From: Oscillospiraceae bacterium
GTDB lineage: Bacteria; Bacillota; Clostridia; Oscillospirales; Ruminococcaceae
Assembly: GCA_015066115.1 (NCBI GenBank)
Contig: SVOZ01000007.1
Span: forward strand, 27,780-91,779
Direction: 5' to 3'
DNA length: 64,000 nucleotides
A program made the translations under genes and the position numbers. This document shows, in pieces, positions 1-9,094 of the stretch (positions are counted from its first letter, which is position 1; each line of letters starts with the position of its first letter). The notes under the pieces are model-generated. The model ran no database searches. It was given only the letters and a program-made list of their open reading frames with translations, and was not told the DNA's origin.

Positions 1-575
1 AGAGGCTTGAAAAGAACGGCAAGGGCTTAAACCTTACCTTTGAGGTTGCCGATGCTATCCTCTGCCACACAAACGCCGTTGCAGGCACGCTTGAAGGCAG
101 AATTATCGAAATTGCCGACAAGATCGCATATATAAACCACGATATTGACGATGCGATACACGCAGAGATAATAACGGCAAAGGATCTTCCCGAAAAGCCG
201 ATAAAAATTCTCGGAGACACCACATCAAAGAGAATTTCGACCCTTATATCCGCCATCGTAAACGATGAGAGCAGAAGCATAAAAATGCCCGGCGAAATAA
301 GGGAATGCTTTGATATTCTTCACACATATATGTACGAAACGGTTTATTCAAATCCCATTGCAAAGAGTGAAGAAGGCAAGGCAATGAATATTGTCAAATA
401 TCTCTATATGTATTTTATGGCGCACCCCGAAAAGATGCCCGAGCAGTATAACGGAATAATAGAGGCAGAGGGACTTGAACGCGCAGTTTGCGATTATATC
501 GCAGGCATGAGCGACACCTATGCCATCAGATTTTACGAGGAGCTTGTTATTCCGAAATCCTGGTCGGTTCTCTAA
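1..575 (+). CDS. dgt: dGTPase-like HD phosphohydrolase, C-terminal part (5' truncated by window)
   Basis: An open frame enters from the left edge (in frame from base 3) and stops at 573-575. The segment IIEIADKIAYINHDIDDAI is typical of the second half of the HD-domain deoxyguanosinetriphosphate triphosphohydrolase family, whose members hydrolyse dNTPs to deoxynucleosides and triphosphate. The first HD residues lie outside the window, so catalytic completeness cannot be judged. It is followed after 19 bases by dnaG in the same direction, a common Clostridia arrangement that ties nucleotide-pool control to replication genes. Family assignment is good; the true substrate (dGTP or other dNTPs) cannot be read. 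Confidence 0.85.
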   Translation, partial: RLEKNGKGLNLTFEVADAILCHTNAVAGTLEGRIIEIADKIAYINHDIDDAIHAEIITAKDLPEKPIKILGDTTSKRISTLISAIVNDESRSIKMPGEIRECFDILHTYMYETVYSNPIAKSEEGKAMNIVKYLYMYFMAHPEKMPEQYNGIIEAEGLERAVCDYIAGMSDTYAIRFYEELVIPKSWSVL

Positions 576-594
576 ACTACAAAGGAGGGAAATT

Positions 595-2394
595 ATGAGG
601 CTTTCAGACGAATTTTTAAACGAGCTGAGAATGCGCTGTGACATAGAGTCTATTATTTCCCAATACGTAGTTTTAAAAAAGCAGGGCAGGCGGCTTACAG
701 GCCTTTGCCCCTTTCACAACGAAAAAACGCCGTCCTTTTCGGTTTCAACTGACAAGCAGCTTTTTTACTGCTTTGGCTGCAGCACAGGCGGCGATGTTAT
801 AACCTTTATTATGAAGGCAGAAAACCTCTCTTATCCCGAGGCTGTTGCGTTTTTGGCCGAAAAGGTGGGGCTTGCGCTTCCCGAAGCTGAGGTTGACGAT
901 TCTCAGGCGCGGCTTAAAAACCGAATTTTAGAAATAAACCGCGAAACCGCTCGATTTTTCCACGCGGCGCTTCTCTCCGGAAAGGGAGCTAATGCAAGAA
1001 GATACATTTTAGAGCGCGGACTCCTACAAAAGACCGTTACCCGATTTGGCTTAGGCTACGCCCCTGACAGCTGGGACAGCCTTATAAGGCATTTGCGCGG
1101 CAAAGGCTTTTCGGACGCTGAGATGGCGGCGGCGAGCGTTGCTATCAAAACCCGAAACGGAAAGTTTATCGACTTTTTCAGAAACCGCCTTATGTTCCCT
1201 ATAATTGACCTTAGGGGAAATGTTATCGCCTTTGGCGGCAGAAAGCTATCAAAGGACGACAACGGCCCTAAATATATTAACTCACCCGAAACGGCGGTTT
1301 TTGTCAAAAACAGAAACCTCTATGCATTAAATTACGCAAAATCCTCGGCATACAGCGACGCACTTTCCAAAAGCGGAAAGGACAGGTCATTTATTCTCTG
1401 CGAGGGTTATATGGATGTTATCTCGCTTCACCAGGCAGGCTTTGACAACGCTGTTGCCCCACTTGGCACAGCCCTTACAGAAAACCAGGTGCAGATAATG
1501 GCGAAATATGTTCCCGAAGTCATTATCGCGACCGACTCTGACGAAGCAGGTCAAAAGGCGGCAAAACGAAGTTTTGCGTTACTTGACAGCGCAGGAATCG
1601 CCACCAAAATAATAAAAATTCAAGGGGCAAAGGACCCCGATGAATATATAAAAAAATACGGAAGCAAGCGGTTTGAGCTTCTTTTATCCTCAAGTGTCAG
1701 CGCGGTTGAAAACGAGCTTGACGCTATCCTTAAAAAGTACGACACCGACACCGACTCAGGCAAGGTGCAGGCGCTTAAAGACGCCTCAAAAATCCTTGCA
1801 GGCATTAGTAATGCAATCGAGCGGGACGTTTACATTTCAAGGATAAGCTCTCGTCTTTCGGTTTCTTCGCAGGCAGTTTCACAGGCTGTAAACAACATTA
1901 TCCGTCAGCACAAAAATTACGAAAAGCGCAAGGAGCGCCAAAGTCTTTCGGTTCAAAGCGGACTTAGGGATAATGTAAATCCGCAAAAGCGAAAAATGCT
2001 TTCTGCGGCGGTTTGCGAGGAGTGGCTTTTAGGCTCGCTTTTTGGGCATCCCGATTTTTTTGCGGTGCTTAAAAAAGAGGCGGTTACGCAAGACGATTTT
2101 GTAACCGACTGGGGAAAAAAGATGTTCAAAATAGTTCTCTCTGCATCAGAAAGAAACCTTGAGCTTGACCTATTATCGCTTTCGGGAGAGCTTAGCGCCG
2201 ACGAAATGTCGCGTCTTGCTTCGGTTATCACCCGCGACGGAAGCTACATCAACACAAAGGAGCAGTTTTCAGAGCTTGTCTCTTCACTTAGGAGCGAAAA
2301 GCAGAAGCAAATGCTCTCTAAAGAAAACCTAAAGCAAATGGATGATGAGAGCCTTAAAGACCTCATCGAAAAACTCGGAAAAGAGAAAAAATAG
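595..2394 (+). CDS. dnaG: DNA primase DnaG
   Basis: Synthesises RNA primers at the replication fork. The ATG at 595 is chosen because AAAGGAGGG lies just upstream; the longer open frame from 520 overlaps the dgt stop. The 599-residue product has the N-terminal CHC2 zinc finger (C38, H41, C59, C62), a toprim core with EGYMD near residue 290 and DSDEAG near 330 for metal binding, and a C-terminal helicase-binding region. Length is normal for the family. rpoD starts 14 bases after the stop, giving the macromolecular-synthesis order dnaG-rpoD. No oddities seen. Confidence 0.97.
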   Translation: MRLSDEFLNELRMRCDIESIISQYVVLKKQGRRLTGLCPFHNEKTPSFSVSTDKQLFYCFGCSTGGDVITFIMKAENLSYPEAVAFLAEKVGLALPEAEVDDSQARLKNRILEINRETARFFHAALLSGKGANARRYILERGLLQKTVTRFGLGYAPDSWDSLIRHLRGKGFSDAEMAAASVAIKTRNGKFIDFFRNRLMFPIIDLRGNVIAFGGRKLSKDDNGPKYINSPETAVFVKNRNLYALNYAKSSAYSDALSKSGKDRSFILCEGYMDVISLHQAGFDNAVAPLGTALTENQVQIMAKYVPEVIIATDSDEAGQKAAKRSFALLDSAGIATKIIKIQGAKDPDEYIKKYGSKRFELLLSSSVSAVENELDAILKKYDTDTDSGKVQALKDASKILAGISNAIERDVYISRISSRLSVSSQAVSQAVNNIIRQHKNYEKRKERQSLSVQSGLRDNVNPQKRKMLSAAVCEEWLLGSLFGHPDFFAVLKKEAVTQDDFVTDWGKKMFKIVLSASERNLELDLLSLSGELSADEMSRLASVITRDGSYINTKEQFSELVSSLRSEKQKQMLSKENLKQMDDESLKDLIEKLGKEKK

Positions 2395-2408
2395 AGGAGA
2401 AGTAAAAA

Positions 2409-3494
2409 ATGGCAGCACAAGACAAATCAAAGCTGATAAACGACCTTATTGAAATCGGCAAACAGAAAGGCGAGCTTACCACCAAGCAGATAAACGACCT
2501 GCTTGAAGAGTTTGATTTTGATGTCGAACAGGTTGACCGCCTTTATGAAAAGATCGAAGGCTCTAACATCAAGATAATTGAGGATATGGAGCTTGACCTT
2601 GACACCGATTTAGAGTCTATGAACATCGAAGGGCTCACCGAATCTGATGACTCCTCCGAAACCTTAAACGTCGATGATCCTGTTAAGGTTTATCTTAAGG
2701 AGATCGGCAGAGTTCCTCTGCTTTCAACCGAGGAAGAGCTGGCCCTTTCCGAAAAAATGGCTCAAGGCGATCAGGATGCGGCAAAAAGGCTTTCTGAAGC
2801 CAACCTTCGTCTTGTTGTAAGCATTGCAAAGAGATATGTCGGCAGAGGAATGCAGTTTTTAGACCTCATTCAAGAGGGAAATTTGGGTCTTATAAAGGCC
2901 GTTGAAAAATTTGACTACACCAAAGGTTTTAAATTTTCAACCTATGCGACCTGGTGGATAAGACAGTCCATCACCCGTGCCATTGCCGATCAGGCAAGAA
3001 CCATAAGAATTCCTGTTCATATGGTAGAAACAATCAATAAGGTTAAAAAGGTTTCCAGCCAGCTCTTACATAAGAATGGCCACGAGCCCACATCAGAGGA
3101 AATTGCTCGCGAAATCGATATGCCTGTTGAAAAGGTCAGCGAAATCATGCGCGTTTCTCAGGAGCCTGTTTCTCTTGAAACCCCAATCGGCGAGGAGGAG
3201 GACAGCCATCTGGGCGACTTTATCCCCGACGACGACGCTCCCGCTCCCGCAGAGGCCGCTTCCTACACCCTTTTAAAAGAGCAGATCTCAAAGGTGCTCT
3301 CGACCTTAACTCCTAGAGAGGAAAAGGTTTTGCGCCTTAGATTCGGTCTTGAAGACGGAAGACAGAGAACTCTCGAAGAGGTTGGTAAGGAATTTAACGT
3401 TACCCGTGAGAGAATTCGTCAGATAGAGGCAAAGGCATTAAGAAAGCTGCGCCACCCCGGCAGAAGCAAAAAGCTTCGCGACTTTTTAGATTAA
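2409..3494 (+). CDS. rpoD: RNA polymerase principal sigma factor (sigma A)
   Basis: Housekeeping sigma factor directing RNA polymerase to -35/-10 promoters. The 361-residue protein has an acidic region 1.1 (residues 1-80), region 1.2 ([18 protein letters not shown]), region 2 with [16 protein letters not shown] and the -10-reading [13 protein letters not shown], region 3, and region 4.2 ([17 protein letters not shown]). The compact length, without the large non-conserved insertion of proteobacterial sigma 70, fits Firmicutes sigma A. RBS AGAGGAGAAG precedes the ATG. It ends at a shared bidirectional terminator facing the phage-derived cluster. Confidence 0.97.
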   Translation: MAAQDKSKLINDLIEIGKQKGELTTKQINDLLEEFDFDVEQVDRLYEKIEGSNIKIIEDMELDLDTDLESMNIEGLTESDDSSETLNVDDPVKVYLKEIGRVPLLSTEEELALSEKMAQGDQDAAKRLSEANLRLVVSIAKRYVGRGMQFLDLIQEGNLGLIKAVEKFDYTKGFKFSTYATWWIRQSITRAIADQARTIRIPVHMVETINKVKKVSSQLLHKNGHEPTSEEIAREIDMPVEKVSEIMRVSQEPVSLETPIGEEEDSHLGDFIPDDDAPAPAEAASYTLLKEQISKVLSTLTPREEKVLRLRFGLEDGRQRTLEEVGKEFNVTRERIRQIEAKALRKLRHPGRSKKLRDFLD

Positions 3495-3499
3495 AATAA

Positions 3500-3540
3500 A
3501 AAGGCTTCCGAATTTTAAAATTCGGAAGCCTTTAGTTTTT
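3500..3540. terminator. bidirectional intrinsic terminator between rpoD and endolysin gene
   Basis: A near-perfect stem (AAGGCTTCCGAATTTT paired with AAAATTCGGAAGCCTT) has T-rich tracts on both sides, so it can stop rpoD on the plus strand and the phage-derived cluster on the minus strand. Only 56 bases separate the two stop codons, leaving no room for an attachment site. Confidence 0.9.
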
Positions 3541-3550
3541 TCTTTTGCAT

Positions 3551-4171
3551 TTATGCAAGCGATCTTTTTGCATTTTCAATTTTTGATTCTGCCTGAGCAA
3601 GTTTTGTTTTGTAAAATTCAAGCTGTGTTTTAAGGCTTTCAAGCTCTGCCACATTAGACTGCGCCATTTTGTTATCAAAGCTGTTTAAAATTTCTGTAAG
3701 AAGTGCTGATTGAGTTTTTGCATCAACCTTGTAATCGGTGTCAATGAGCCCTGCCGCCTTGTTATTGCTCAGCTTTAAATAGGGTGTTGGGTCAACTGCC
3801 GTGTTGTCAACTCTCATTTCAACATGCACGTGAACCCCTGTTGAGTTGCCGGTTGTCCCCATAGTTCCGATTTTGGTAGTTCTTGAAACCTTGTCGCCCT
3901 TTTTAACCTTTGCACTATTATTTACAAGATGGCAAAGGATAATGCGAATTCGCTCAAAGCCGGCGGGCTTTATCGAAACATATCTGCCCCAGCCGTTTGC
4001 ATCGTAGCCGACATAGCTTACCTCGCCGTCACAAACAGAATAAAGGGCGCGTTCATCCGCCGTTATATCAATTCCCTTGTGTCCGTTTTTCCAAAGGCTC
4101 CCCTCTTCTCCGAAAACTGCAGTAACATTGAATTTTCCGTTTACCGGAAGGTTTGTAACATAAGCCGCCAT
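3551..4171 (-). CDS. M23-family peptidase, predicted endolysin of the phage-derived cluster
   Basis: Predicted zinc endopeptidase cutting peptidoglycan cross-bridges. The LytM/M23 domain fills residues ~15-135, with zinc-ligand motifs GHKGIDI and HVHVE and the intermediate H of CHLVNN. The C-terminal 60 residues form a predicted coiled coil of unclear role (oligomerisation or wall binding). The ATG at 4171 overlaps the holin stop as TGATG; a TTG one codon earlier is possible, but GAGGTGA fits the ATG well. No signal peptide, so export should depend on the adjacent holin. Last gene before the shared terminator. Phage-type M23 lysins with a coiled tail are less common than amidases in Clostridia phages. 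Confidence 0.85.
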   Translation of the reverse strand: MAAYVTNLPVNGKFNVTAVFGEEGSLWKNGHKGIDITADERALYSVCDGEVSYVGYDANGWGRYVSIKPAGFERIRIILCHLVNNSAKVKKGDKVSRTTKIGTMGTTGNSTGVHVHVEMRVDNTAVDPTPYLKLSNNKAAGLIDTDYKVDAKTQSALLTEILNSFDNKMAQSNVAELESLKTQLEFYKTKLAQAESKIENAKRSLA

Positions 4172-4485
4172 CAAATTTTCACCTCTTTGTCTTCCGAGCT
4201 GTTCCCATCAGCTTTTTTTGTCTTTATGGTTTTTATAAGGTCGTAAATATAATTACTTCCTCGCGAGATCAAAATTCCCGTTAAAACATTTCCTAAAAAG
4301 GGGATTCCGCTATTTAGCCCTACAAGAGCGGGAATATCAAGCCCGTAAGCAAAGCAGATTATAATACTTACAACCACCGCAGCAACCATCTGCCACTTTA
4401 TTTTTCTGTCGACCACCCAGGTTTTTGCATATGTAATAACTCCCTCTGTGAGCACCGACATCACAAGCACCATAGAAAAGTCCAT
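4171..4485 (-). CDS. holin (predicted)
   Basis: A 104-residue protein with two or three hydrophobic segments (around residues 5-22, 33-50 and 62-80) and a lysine-rich charged C-terminus, the layout of phage holins that permeabilise the membrane and release the lysin. RBS GGAGGA precedes the ATG. It lies between the XhlA-like gene and the endolysin, with the endolysin start overlapping its stop, so the two are translationally coupled. Assignment rests on size, topology and position rather than on a recognised motif. Confidence 0.75.
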   Translation of the reverse strand: MDFSMVLVMSVLTEGVITYAKTWVVDRKIKWQMVAAVVVSIIICFAYGLDIPALVGLNSGIPFLGNVLTGILISRGSNYIYDLIKTIKTKKADGNSSEDKEVKI

Positions 4486-4527
4486 TTTATTTTCCTCCTT
4501 AGAAAAATTCTTTTAATTTTACGCGCA

Positions 4528-4830
4528 TCATGTTCGCATTATGAGCGCGAGAATCGCAACGACCACCGAGCTTATTGCCGCGGATATAACCGCACCGACA
4601 ATAAGCCTTTTATAGTGTCTAAAGCTATCGGAAGGCTCGCTCTCAACCGCCGAGATCCTTGCTCCCATATCATCCACCTTACTGTCTATCGACTCTGTTT
4701 TGACAGCAATTTTTTCAACGGCAAGAGTTAGGCGTCGGATATCCTTGACCTCATCCTTGATCTCTGAAAGCTGATGAAAAATATTCTTTTCGTCGGCCTC
4801 AAGCTTAGCAAGTCTTTCGTGTATTTCCAT
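4528..4830 (-). CDS. XhlA-like holin-associated membrane protein
   Basis: 100 residues: a heptad-rich amphipathic coiled coil (residues 1-68, MEIHERLAKLEADEKNIFHQ onward) followed by one C-terminal transmembrane segment (residues ~75-97). This is the architecture of the haemolysin XhlA family, which in PBSX-type lysis cassettes works with a holin and lysin. The neighbouring holin and lysin support the role. No catalytic residues are expected. Its retention with the other two means a three-part lysis system is intact. Confidence 0.75.
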   Translation of the reverse strand: MEIHERLAKLEADEKNIFHQLSEIKDEVKDIRRLTLAVEKIAVKTESIDSKVDDMGARISAVESEPSDSFRHYKRLIVGAVISAAISSVVVAILALIMRT

Positions 4831-4889
4831 ATTCCTTCGCCTGCCCTCTGCCGCATAAATTCTTCTGCTGCTTCATAAATTATTCTCCT

Positions 4890-6281
4890 TTATTTTTCCT
4901 CTGTCCCTACATTGCAAGCAAACCTCATATAATAGATCTGAGCCTCTCCCAAGCCGCCGAGCTTAAACCTGACACTGTTGTAATTTGCGCGCGTAAGCGG
5001 AATGCACACATCCTTATATCCAACGCCCGAAATGGTGTGGGTTATCTCGTAATCGCCGCCGTCATAGCTTACAAAAACCTCGATCAGATTGTCAAATGGC
5101 ATATAGGCGCCTATTTCAAGCTTTGAGCTGCGTTTATTCCGCGGCAGAAAATCACATATATCCTGAGTTATTACCTGCCACTCAAGATTTCTTACATCGT
5201 TGCCTTCTGCATCCTCGCTATAAAGCACGTCAAACTTGTAAATATCTGTGTTGTCCGCAAAAAACACATTTCCGTTATGCCTTACGGCGCAGCTACCTGC
5301 AAAATCATCCTCTCTGACATATCCCTCGGCCTCGGTGTTAAAGCCGTAAAGACAGCTTCCGTCCTGAGTTGTGGTGTTAAGATACAGACCTTTGCCTTTG
5401 CCGCAGAGAATGGTTTTTGTGCTGTCGGTTTCCTTGCCGCACAGCTTATCAAGCGCAAGCCAGACCCTGCTTCCGTCATAGCCGACTATTCCGTCCTTTG
5501 AAACAAAATAAAGGATTCCGCCCGACTCGCAAAGCGCACCTCTGTTTACACAGCCGTAATTTGCGATTTTGACAAGCTCAAAATTGGAGTTGTCCTTTCC
5601 GCCTAGCTTGTAAAGCTCATCAGCAGTAAAAAAGAGGGCGTGACCTTTGTAAGTTGTACAGGCCGTAAAATCCGATTCGCATTTTATACTCTTTTCAAAA
5701 GCTCTTGCCTCTATATCTATGCGCTCCTCATTCATATTCCAGTTTGTTATCTCGTTATAGGCCGAAGCAAAAATCCTCCATCTTCCGCAACCAAACAGGC
5801 GATTTTTATAGATCACGGCATCGTTAAAATGCGGTGTGCTTACTCTCTCTGTCTGAGTAAAATCACCATTATGGGCAACAAGCATATTACTGCCTTCGCC
5901 CTCATGCCTCGTATTAAACAGGCAGATATTTCCGCCGGCCTTGCAGATAAGCGAGGTCGCAGTATCCTCTGTGCCCGCCTTGTAGATAAGCGAAAGCGAG
6001 GATAGATCGTCGCCGCTGTAAAGCCGAGTTACCCCTGCAAGCACAGTTGTAACATAGGCTTTATCAAAGCTGAAAATGCCCGTTATTCTTTCACCCGACG
6101 GGGCAGAAAAGACCTTTTTTCTGCCATTTCTTGTGACAAGCGCGGGCAGCGCAAAGGCAGAGATATTTTGACTGTGAAAGAGGGTCTTTTCATCGGCATT
6201 CCACCTTTTGTCAATGCCCGTAAACTCGGTTATGTTTATTTCCTTTAAAGACAGCGGATTTAGTTTAGGATAAACAAGCAT
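4890..6281 (-). CDS. Predicted beta-propeller virion protein (P22 gp10-like hub/stabilisation candidate)
   Basis: 463 residues with a very strong RBS (GGGGGTGAAAAG before ATG). The sequence breaks into about seven repeats of roughly 40-50 residues, each with a hydrophobic beta strand followed by a Y/F-rich turn (for example KAYVTTVLAGVTRLYSGD, KGHALFFTADELYKLGG, HNGNVFFADNTDIYKFD), suggesting a seven-bladed propeller, then a beta-rich C-terminal domain from about residue 385. In podoviruses such as P22 the tail-hub/stabilisation protein after the adaptor is propeller-like, and the gene order here matches. I do not recognise the family directly; function is inferred from position and repeat pattern. 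It is the only visible candidate for a tail or host-contact protein. Confidence 0.5.
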   Translation of the reverse strand: MLVYPKLNPLSLKEINITEFTGIDKRWNADEKTLFHSQNISAFALPALVTRNGRKKVFSAPSGERITGIFSFDKAYVTTVLAGVTRLYSGDDLSSLSLIYKAGTEDTATSLICKAGGNICLFNTRHEGEGSNMLVAHNGDFTQTERVSTPHFNDAVIYKNRLFGCGRWRIFASAYNEITNWNMNEERIDIEARAFEKSIKCESDFTACTTYKGHALFFTADELYKLGGKDNSNFELVKIANYGCVNRGALCESGGILYFVSKDGIVGYDGSRVWLALDKLCGKETDSTKTILCGKGKGLYLNTTTQDGSCLYGFNTEAEGYVREDDFAGSCAVRHNGNVFFADNTDIYKFDVLYSEDAEGNDVRNLEWQVITQDICDFLPRNKRSSKLEIGAYMPFDNLIEVFVSYDGGDYEITHTISGVGYKDVCIPLTRANYNSVRFKLGGLGEAQIYYMRFACNVGTEEK

Positions 6282-6293
6282 CTTTTCACCCCC

Positions 6294-6875
6294 CTACCAA
6301 ACCTTTTTAAATCTCTGAGAATTTATATCAAAAGCCATGCCTGCCCTGCGATTTTCCTCCACCTCTTTTTTAAGGGAATTTATCGCCTCGGCATAAAGCA
6401 GACTGAAATTATTAAGGCGGTCTATATCGTTATCCATAAGTGCCTCTCTTGACAAAACATGATAAAGATATACTTCATCGTGCTCCTCGCCAAGCAGCAA
6501 AATTTTCATTTTATAGTTAAGCATTGTGTGTGGCGCGGGAATTGCGATATGCTCTATCTTAAGGGTGCCGGAAGGGTTGTTAAAATCAAGAATAAGCTGT
6601 TTATCCTTTGTATGATAACCTTTATCCTGCAGAGCGCCAGAAAGCTTAAGCTTTGTGTCGTTTAGGTAAACATTGACAATGTTTCTTGCGTAAAAATCAA
6701 GGTCTACCACAGTTTGCCCTTCTTTTAAATCGTAAAACAAAACCTCGGTATTTCTGAGAATTTCCAAAGCAACCCTCTTCTCAAGGGCATTAATAATGCT
6801 TATGATCTGCTCCTCGCCGAGCCTGCAATCATACTCGTCTTTAAGCTTTGTTATCACATCGTGTGCATATTTCAT
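6294..6875 (-). CDS. Putative head-tail adaptor/connector protein
   Basis: 193 residues, alpha-helical ends around a beta-rich middle (residues 55-125, with VNVYLNDTKLKLSG and GTLKIEHIAIP), and a basic C-terminus. It lies after the coat and 77-residue genes and just before the propeller gene, where P22-type phages encode adaptor proteins docking under the portal. No motif is recognised, so this is a positional call. A phage tail-accessory or DNA-stabilising role is also possible. Confidence 0.4.
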   Translation of the reverse strand: MKYAHDVITKLKDEYDCRLGEEQIISIINALEKRVALEILRNTEVLFYDLKEGQTVVDLDFYARNIVNVYLNDTKLKLSGALQDKGYHTKDKQLILDFNNPSGTLKIEHIAIPAPHTMLNYKMKILLLGEEHDEVYLYHVLSREALMDNDIDRLNNFSLLYAEAINSLKKEVEENRRAGMAFDINSQRFKKVW

Positions 6876-6895
6876 AGCATTCGCTCCTTTTTATC

Positions 6896-7129
6896 TCAGC
6901 CCTGCATAAATTCAATGTATTTCTGGGCAGCTCTCTCCTGTGCCGCGGCGTTGTCAAGTGCGCTCTTAACATAATCGGGAACCTCAACCTCAACGCCGCG
7001 CTTTATAATAAAAACCTCACCGTTTACAATAACCGTAACATCATCGGTGTATCTCTGTCCGTCATAGAAAAGCTTGATTTTAACCTTATTGGTCTGAGGC
7101 TTATTATTTTCTTTTTTCATTTTATACAT
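6896..7129 (-). CDS. Small conserved-looking protein of the phage-derived cluster, unknown function
   Basis: 77 residues: a lysine-rich start, then a compact beta segment (VKIKLFYDGQRYTDDVTV) and a helical tail (SALDNAAAQERAAQKYIEF). RBS AAAGGATG lies upstream of the start. It follows the coat gene, separated by a strong hairpin. Genes at this place in other phages encode head-completion or decoration proteins, but no family is recognised. The start could also be the second Met at codon 4. Confidence 0.5.
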   Translation of the reverse strand: MYKMKKENNKPQTNKVKIKLFYDGQRYTDDVTVIVNGEVFIIKRGVEVEVPDYVKSALDNAAAQERAAQKYIEFMQG

Positions 7130-7142
7130 CCTTTCAGGTAAG

Positions 7143-7172
7143 GGACGCGGAAATAATCCGCGTCCTCTTTTT
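7143..7172. terminator. Hairpin between coat gene and 77-residue gene; U-tract on plus strand
   Basis: GGACGCGG (7143-7150) pairs with CCGCGTCC (7158-7165), an 8-bp GC-rich stem with a 7-base loop. The T run follows on the plus strand (antisense to the cluster), while on the minus strand the stem is followed by CTTACC. It may block antisense transcription, or protect/attenuate the coat mRNA 3' end. Direction of action is uncertain. Confidence 0.55.
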
Positions 7173-7177
7173 TATAA

Positions 7178-8386
7178 TCAATAATTGTTATTTAATGAGC
7201 TTGCAGTTTCAAGTCTTACCATAAAGGGCTGGGAAAGAATAGCCGCAGTTTTGACTGCCTTCCAGCCAACAGTTGCTCTCTGGTCAAGGGGATCTCCCGA
7301 ACCCGCTGAGCCAAGCTGCTTAATAATAGTCTTAAGGCCGCCACCCTCAACCTCGGTTACGCCGTAGGCATCGGCACCAATAAAGAGTGTTGAGTAAACA
7401 GGACAGCCTTCATAACCACCCTCTCCGGGACAAAGCTCGGAATATAACGATATGTCGATCGCCGCAGCATTTTTGTCAATGGTGATGGTGTTATCAGCAG
7501 CATTTGCGGCAACAATAGTGGCAACACCGCCGCCGCGCTGAATCTTTCTTCCAACAAGGTTAACAGCGTCATTTTCGGTAATATCCTGCTGAATAGTTAA
7601 AATGGTGCTGTTTTCGCTGTCTATGCTGCTTACTGTAAGGTTTCTGCTTGATTCAATAAGATCCTCGCCCTTAAAAACCTTTGCCTCATTGGTTTCAATA
7701 AATCGACAGCCGTAAATTCTTCCAATCTCTCCCTCATACCAGTTTTCAGGATTGTACTCCTTAACGCTCTGCCACTCGTAATCGTTCATAAGGTCATAGG
7801 CTACATCCGAGTGAATGATGGCAATGTAACTGCCGTCAATCTTCTTAGCTCCACCTTTTTTAAGGGTGTTAATAGCCTTTTTAACAGCCGAAACTGATAT
7901 TGTATTGGAAGAGCTCAGCTCATAACGGTGTTTAACGTTACCTTCGCCGTACTGAACGTTTGTTCCGGCATTGATAACCTCTCTTGTAACGGTGTCAAGG
8001 GTTCTGCCTGCCTGGTCACCTAAGATAACGGTTGCCTCAAGGATGTTGTTATCAACAGCGGTGAGGTCAAGCATATCAGAAATGGTTACATAGTCGCCAT
8101 ACTGATTAACAGTTGCTGAAAGCTTTGACCAGTCAAGCTTTTTGCCGTCGGGGGTTACACCCTCAACAAGAGGCTTACTTGCCTTGGGGAAGGGATTTAA
8201 ACGGCGAAATTCGATGGTTTTACCGCCATTTTTGGGAATAAACCTCTTTTGACCGAAACGGTCGTGAATTAAGAGAGGCTCAGCATTTCTGATAAGCTCG
8301 GTGTCGTAATATGCTTTCATTTCAACGCTGCTTATCTCCTGTCCCTCTCCTGTTTGAATGGTTGTGTTTGTGTTAAGCTCTGACAT
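7178..8386 (-). CDS. Major capsid (coat) protein, N4-gp56 / P22-type family
   Basis: 402 residues. The N-terminal third (YYDTELIRNAEPLLIHDRFG, GKTIEFRRLNPF, VNQYGDYVTISDMLDLTAVD, ILGDQAGRTLDTVTREVINA) has the signature of N4-gp56-family major capsid proteins, which form the icosahedral shell of many podoviruses and some Clostridia phages. The middle holds GSYIAIIHSDVAYDL, also typical. RBS AAAAAAGGAG precedes the ATG. The gene is intact and follows a scaffold gene, so shell assembly looks possible. HK97-type fold is expected from family knowledge. Confidence 0.9.
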   Translation of the reverse strand: MSELNTNTTIQTGEGQEISSVEMKAYYDTELIRNAEPLLIHDRFGQKRFIPKNGGKTIEFRRLNPFPKASKPLVEGVTPDGKKLDWSKLSATVNQYGDYVTISDMLDLTAVDNNILEATVILGDQAGRTLDTVTREVINAGTNVQYGEGNVKHRYELSSSNTISVSAVKKAINTLKKGGAKKIDGSYIAIIHSDVAYDLMNDYEWQSVKEYNPENWYEGEIGRIYGCRFIETNEAKVFKGEDLIESSRNLTVSSIDSENSTILTIQQDITENDAVNLVGRKIQRGGGVATIVAANAADNTITIDKNAAAIDISLYSELCPGEGGYEGCPVYSTLFIGADAYGVTEVEGGGLKTIIKQLGSAGSGDPLDQRATVGWKAVKTAAILSQPFMVRLETASSLNNNY

Positions 8387-8404
8387 AATTTCAAATCTCC
8401 TTTT

Positions 8405-9094
8405 TTAAAAGGTAATTCGCTCTCCGCGCCTTACCCTTTCTTTAATATCCGCGCGTTGCGCATCACTTAGATTTTTTGGGTCAAGCGTCATAGAAAAGCT
8501 TCCGTATCCGGATACGGCGTCTTCCTGCGGCCTTAACCCTCTTAGTCGGATCTCGCGGATAACCTGCTCACGCTCCTCTTGCGCCTGCGCTTCTAAAAGT
8601 GCAGGCATATTAAGGGCATCAACTGCATCCTTAACCGCAAATCCGTTTTTGACAAGCGAGATAAGGCGCTTGTCGGCAAGCAAGCCTTTAGCCTGCTCGG
8701 TGCCGTAAAAACCGCCCTCGGTTTCGGCAAGTTTTTCAAGCTCACTACTAAGAGCCTCTGCAAGCGATGCATCATCTGCCTCGCTCGAATTTTGTTGCAT
8801 GTTTTTCAAAGAAGCAAGCTCTACAAGCTGCGAAACAGATTCAACTCCAAGCTTTTCAAAAACACCGTTTAGTGTTTCTTTCATCTCTTCAAGCTCCTGA
8901 CTCTGCTGTCTCGCCTTTGAAAGCCTTTTCCCCAGCGCCTTATCAATGCACTGCTGAAATTCCTCCTTTGTTTTAAAAACACGATAGATCTCCTCGTTCT
9001 CTGCCGCCTTGGGCGTCCCCTCAGCATCAGAGCAGATATCTGTATCCTGAGTGAGATCTTCTATATTTAAAGTGTTATTTTCCTGCATTGTCAT
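8405..9094 (-). CDS. Capsid scaffolding protein (predicted)
   Basis: 229 residues, strongly acidic and helical with a long coiled-coil stretch (residues 40-110, VFKTKEEFQQCIDKALGKRL then SQELEEMKETLNGVFEKLG) and a basic C-terminus ending VRRGERITF. This composition, and position between portal and coat, match phage scaffolding proteins that guide procapsid assembly and bind coat through a basic C-terminus. The first 20 bases overlap the portal gene, implying translational coupling. The RBS (AAAGGGAAA) is weak, fitting coupled translation. No protease motif seen. Confidence 0.7.
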   Translation of the reverse strand: MTMQENNTLNIEDLTQDTDICSDAEGTPKAAENEEIYRVFKTKEEFQQCIDKALGKRLSKARQQSQELEEMKETLNGVFEKLGVESVSQLVELASLKNMQQNSSEADDASLAEALSSELEKLAETEGGFYGTEQAKGLLADKRLISLVKNGFAVKDAVDALNMPALLEAQAQEEREQVIREIRLRGLRPQEDAVSGYGSFSMTLDPKNLSDAQRADIKERVRRGERITF

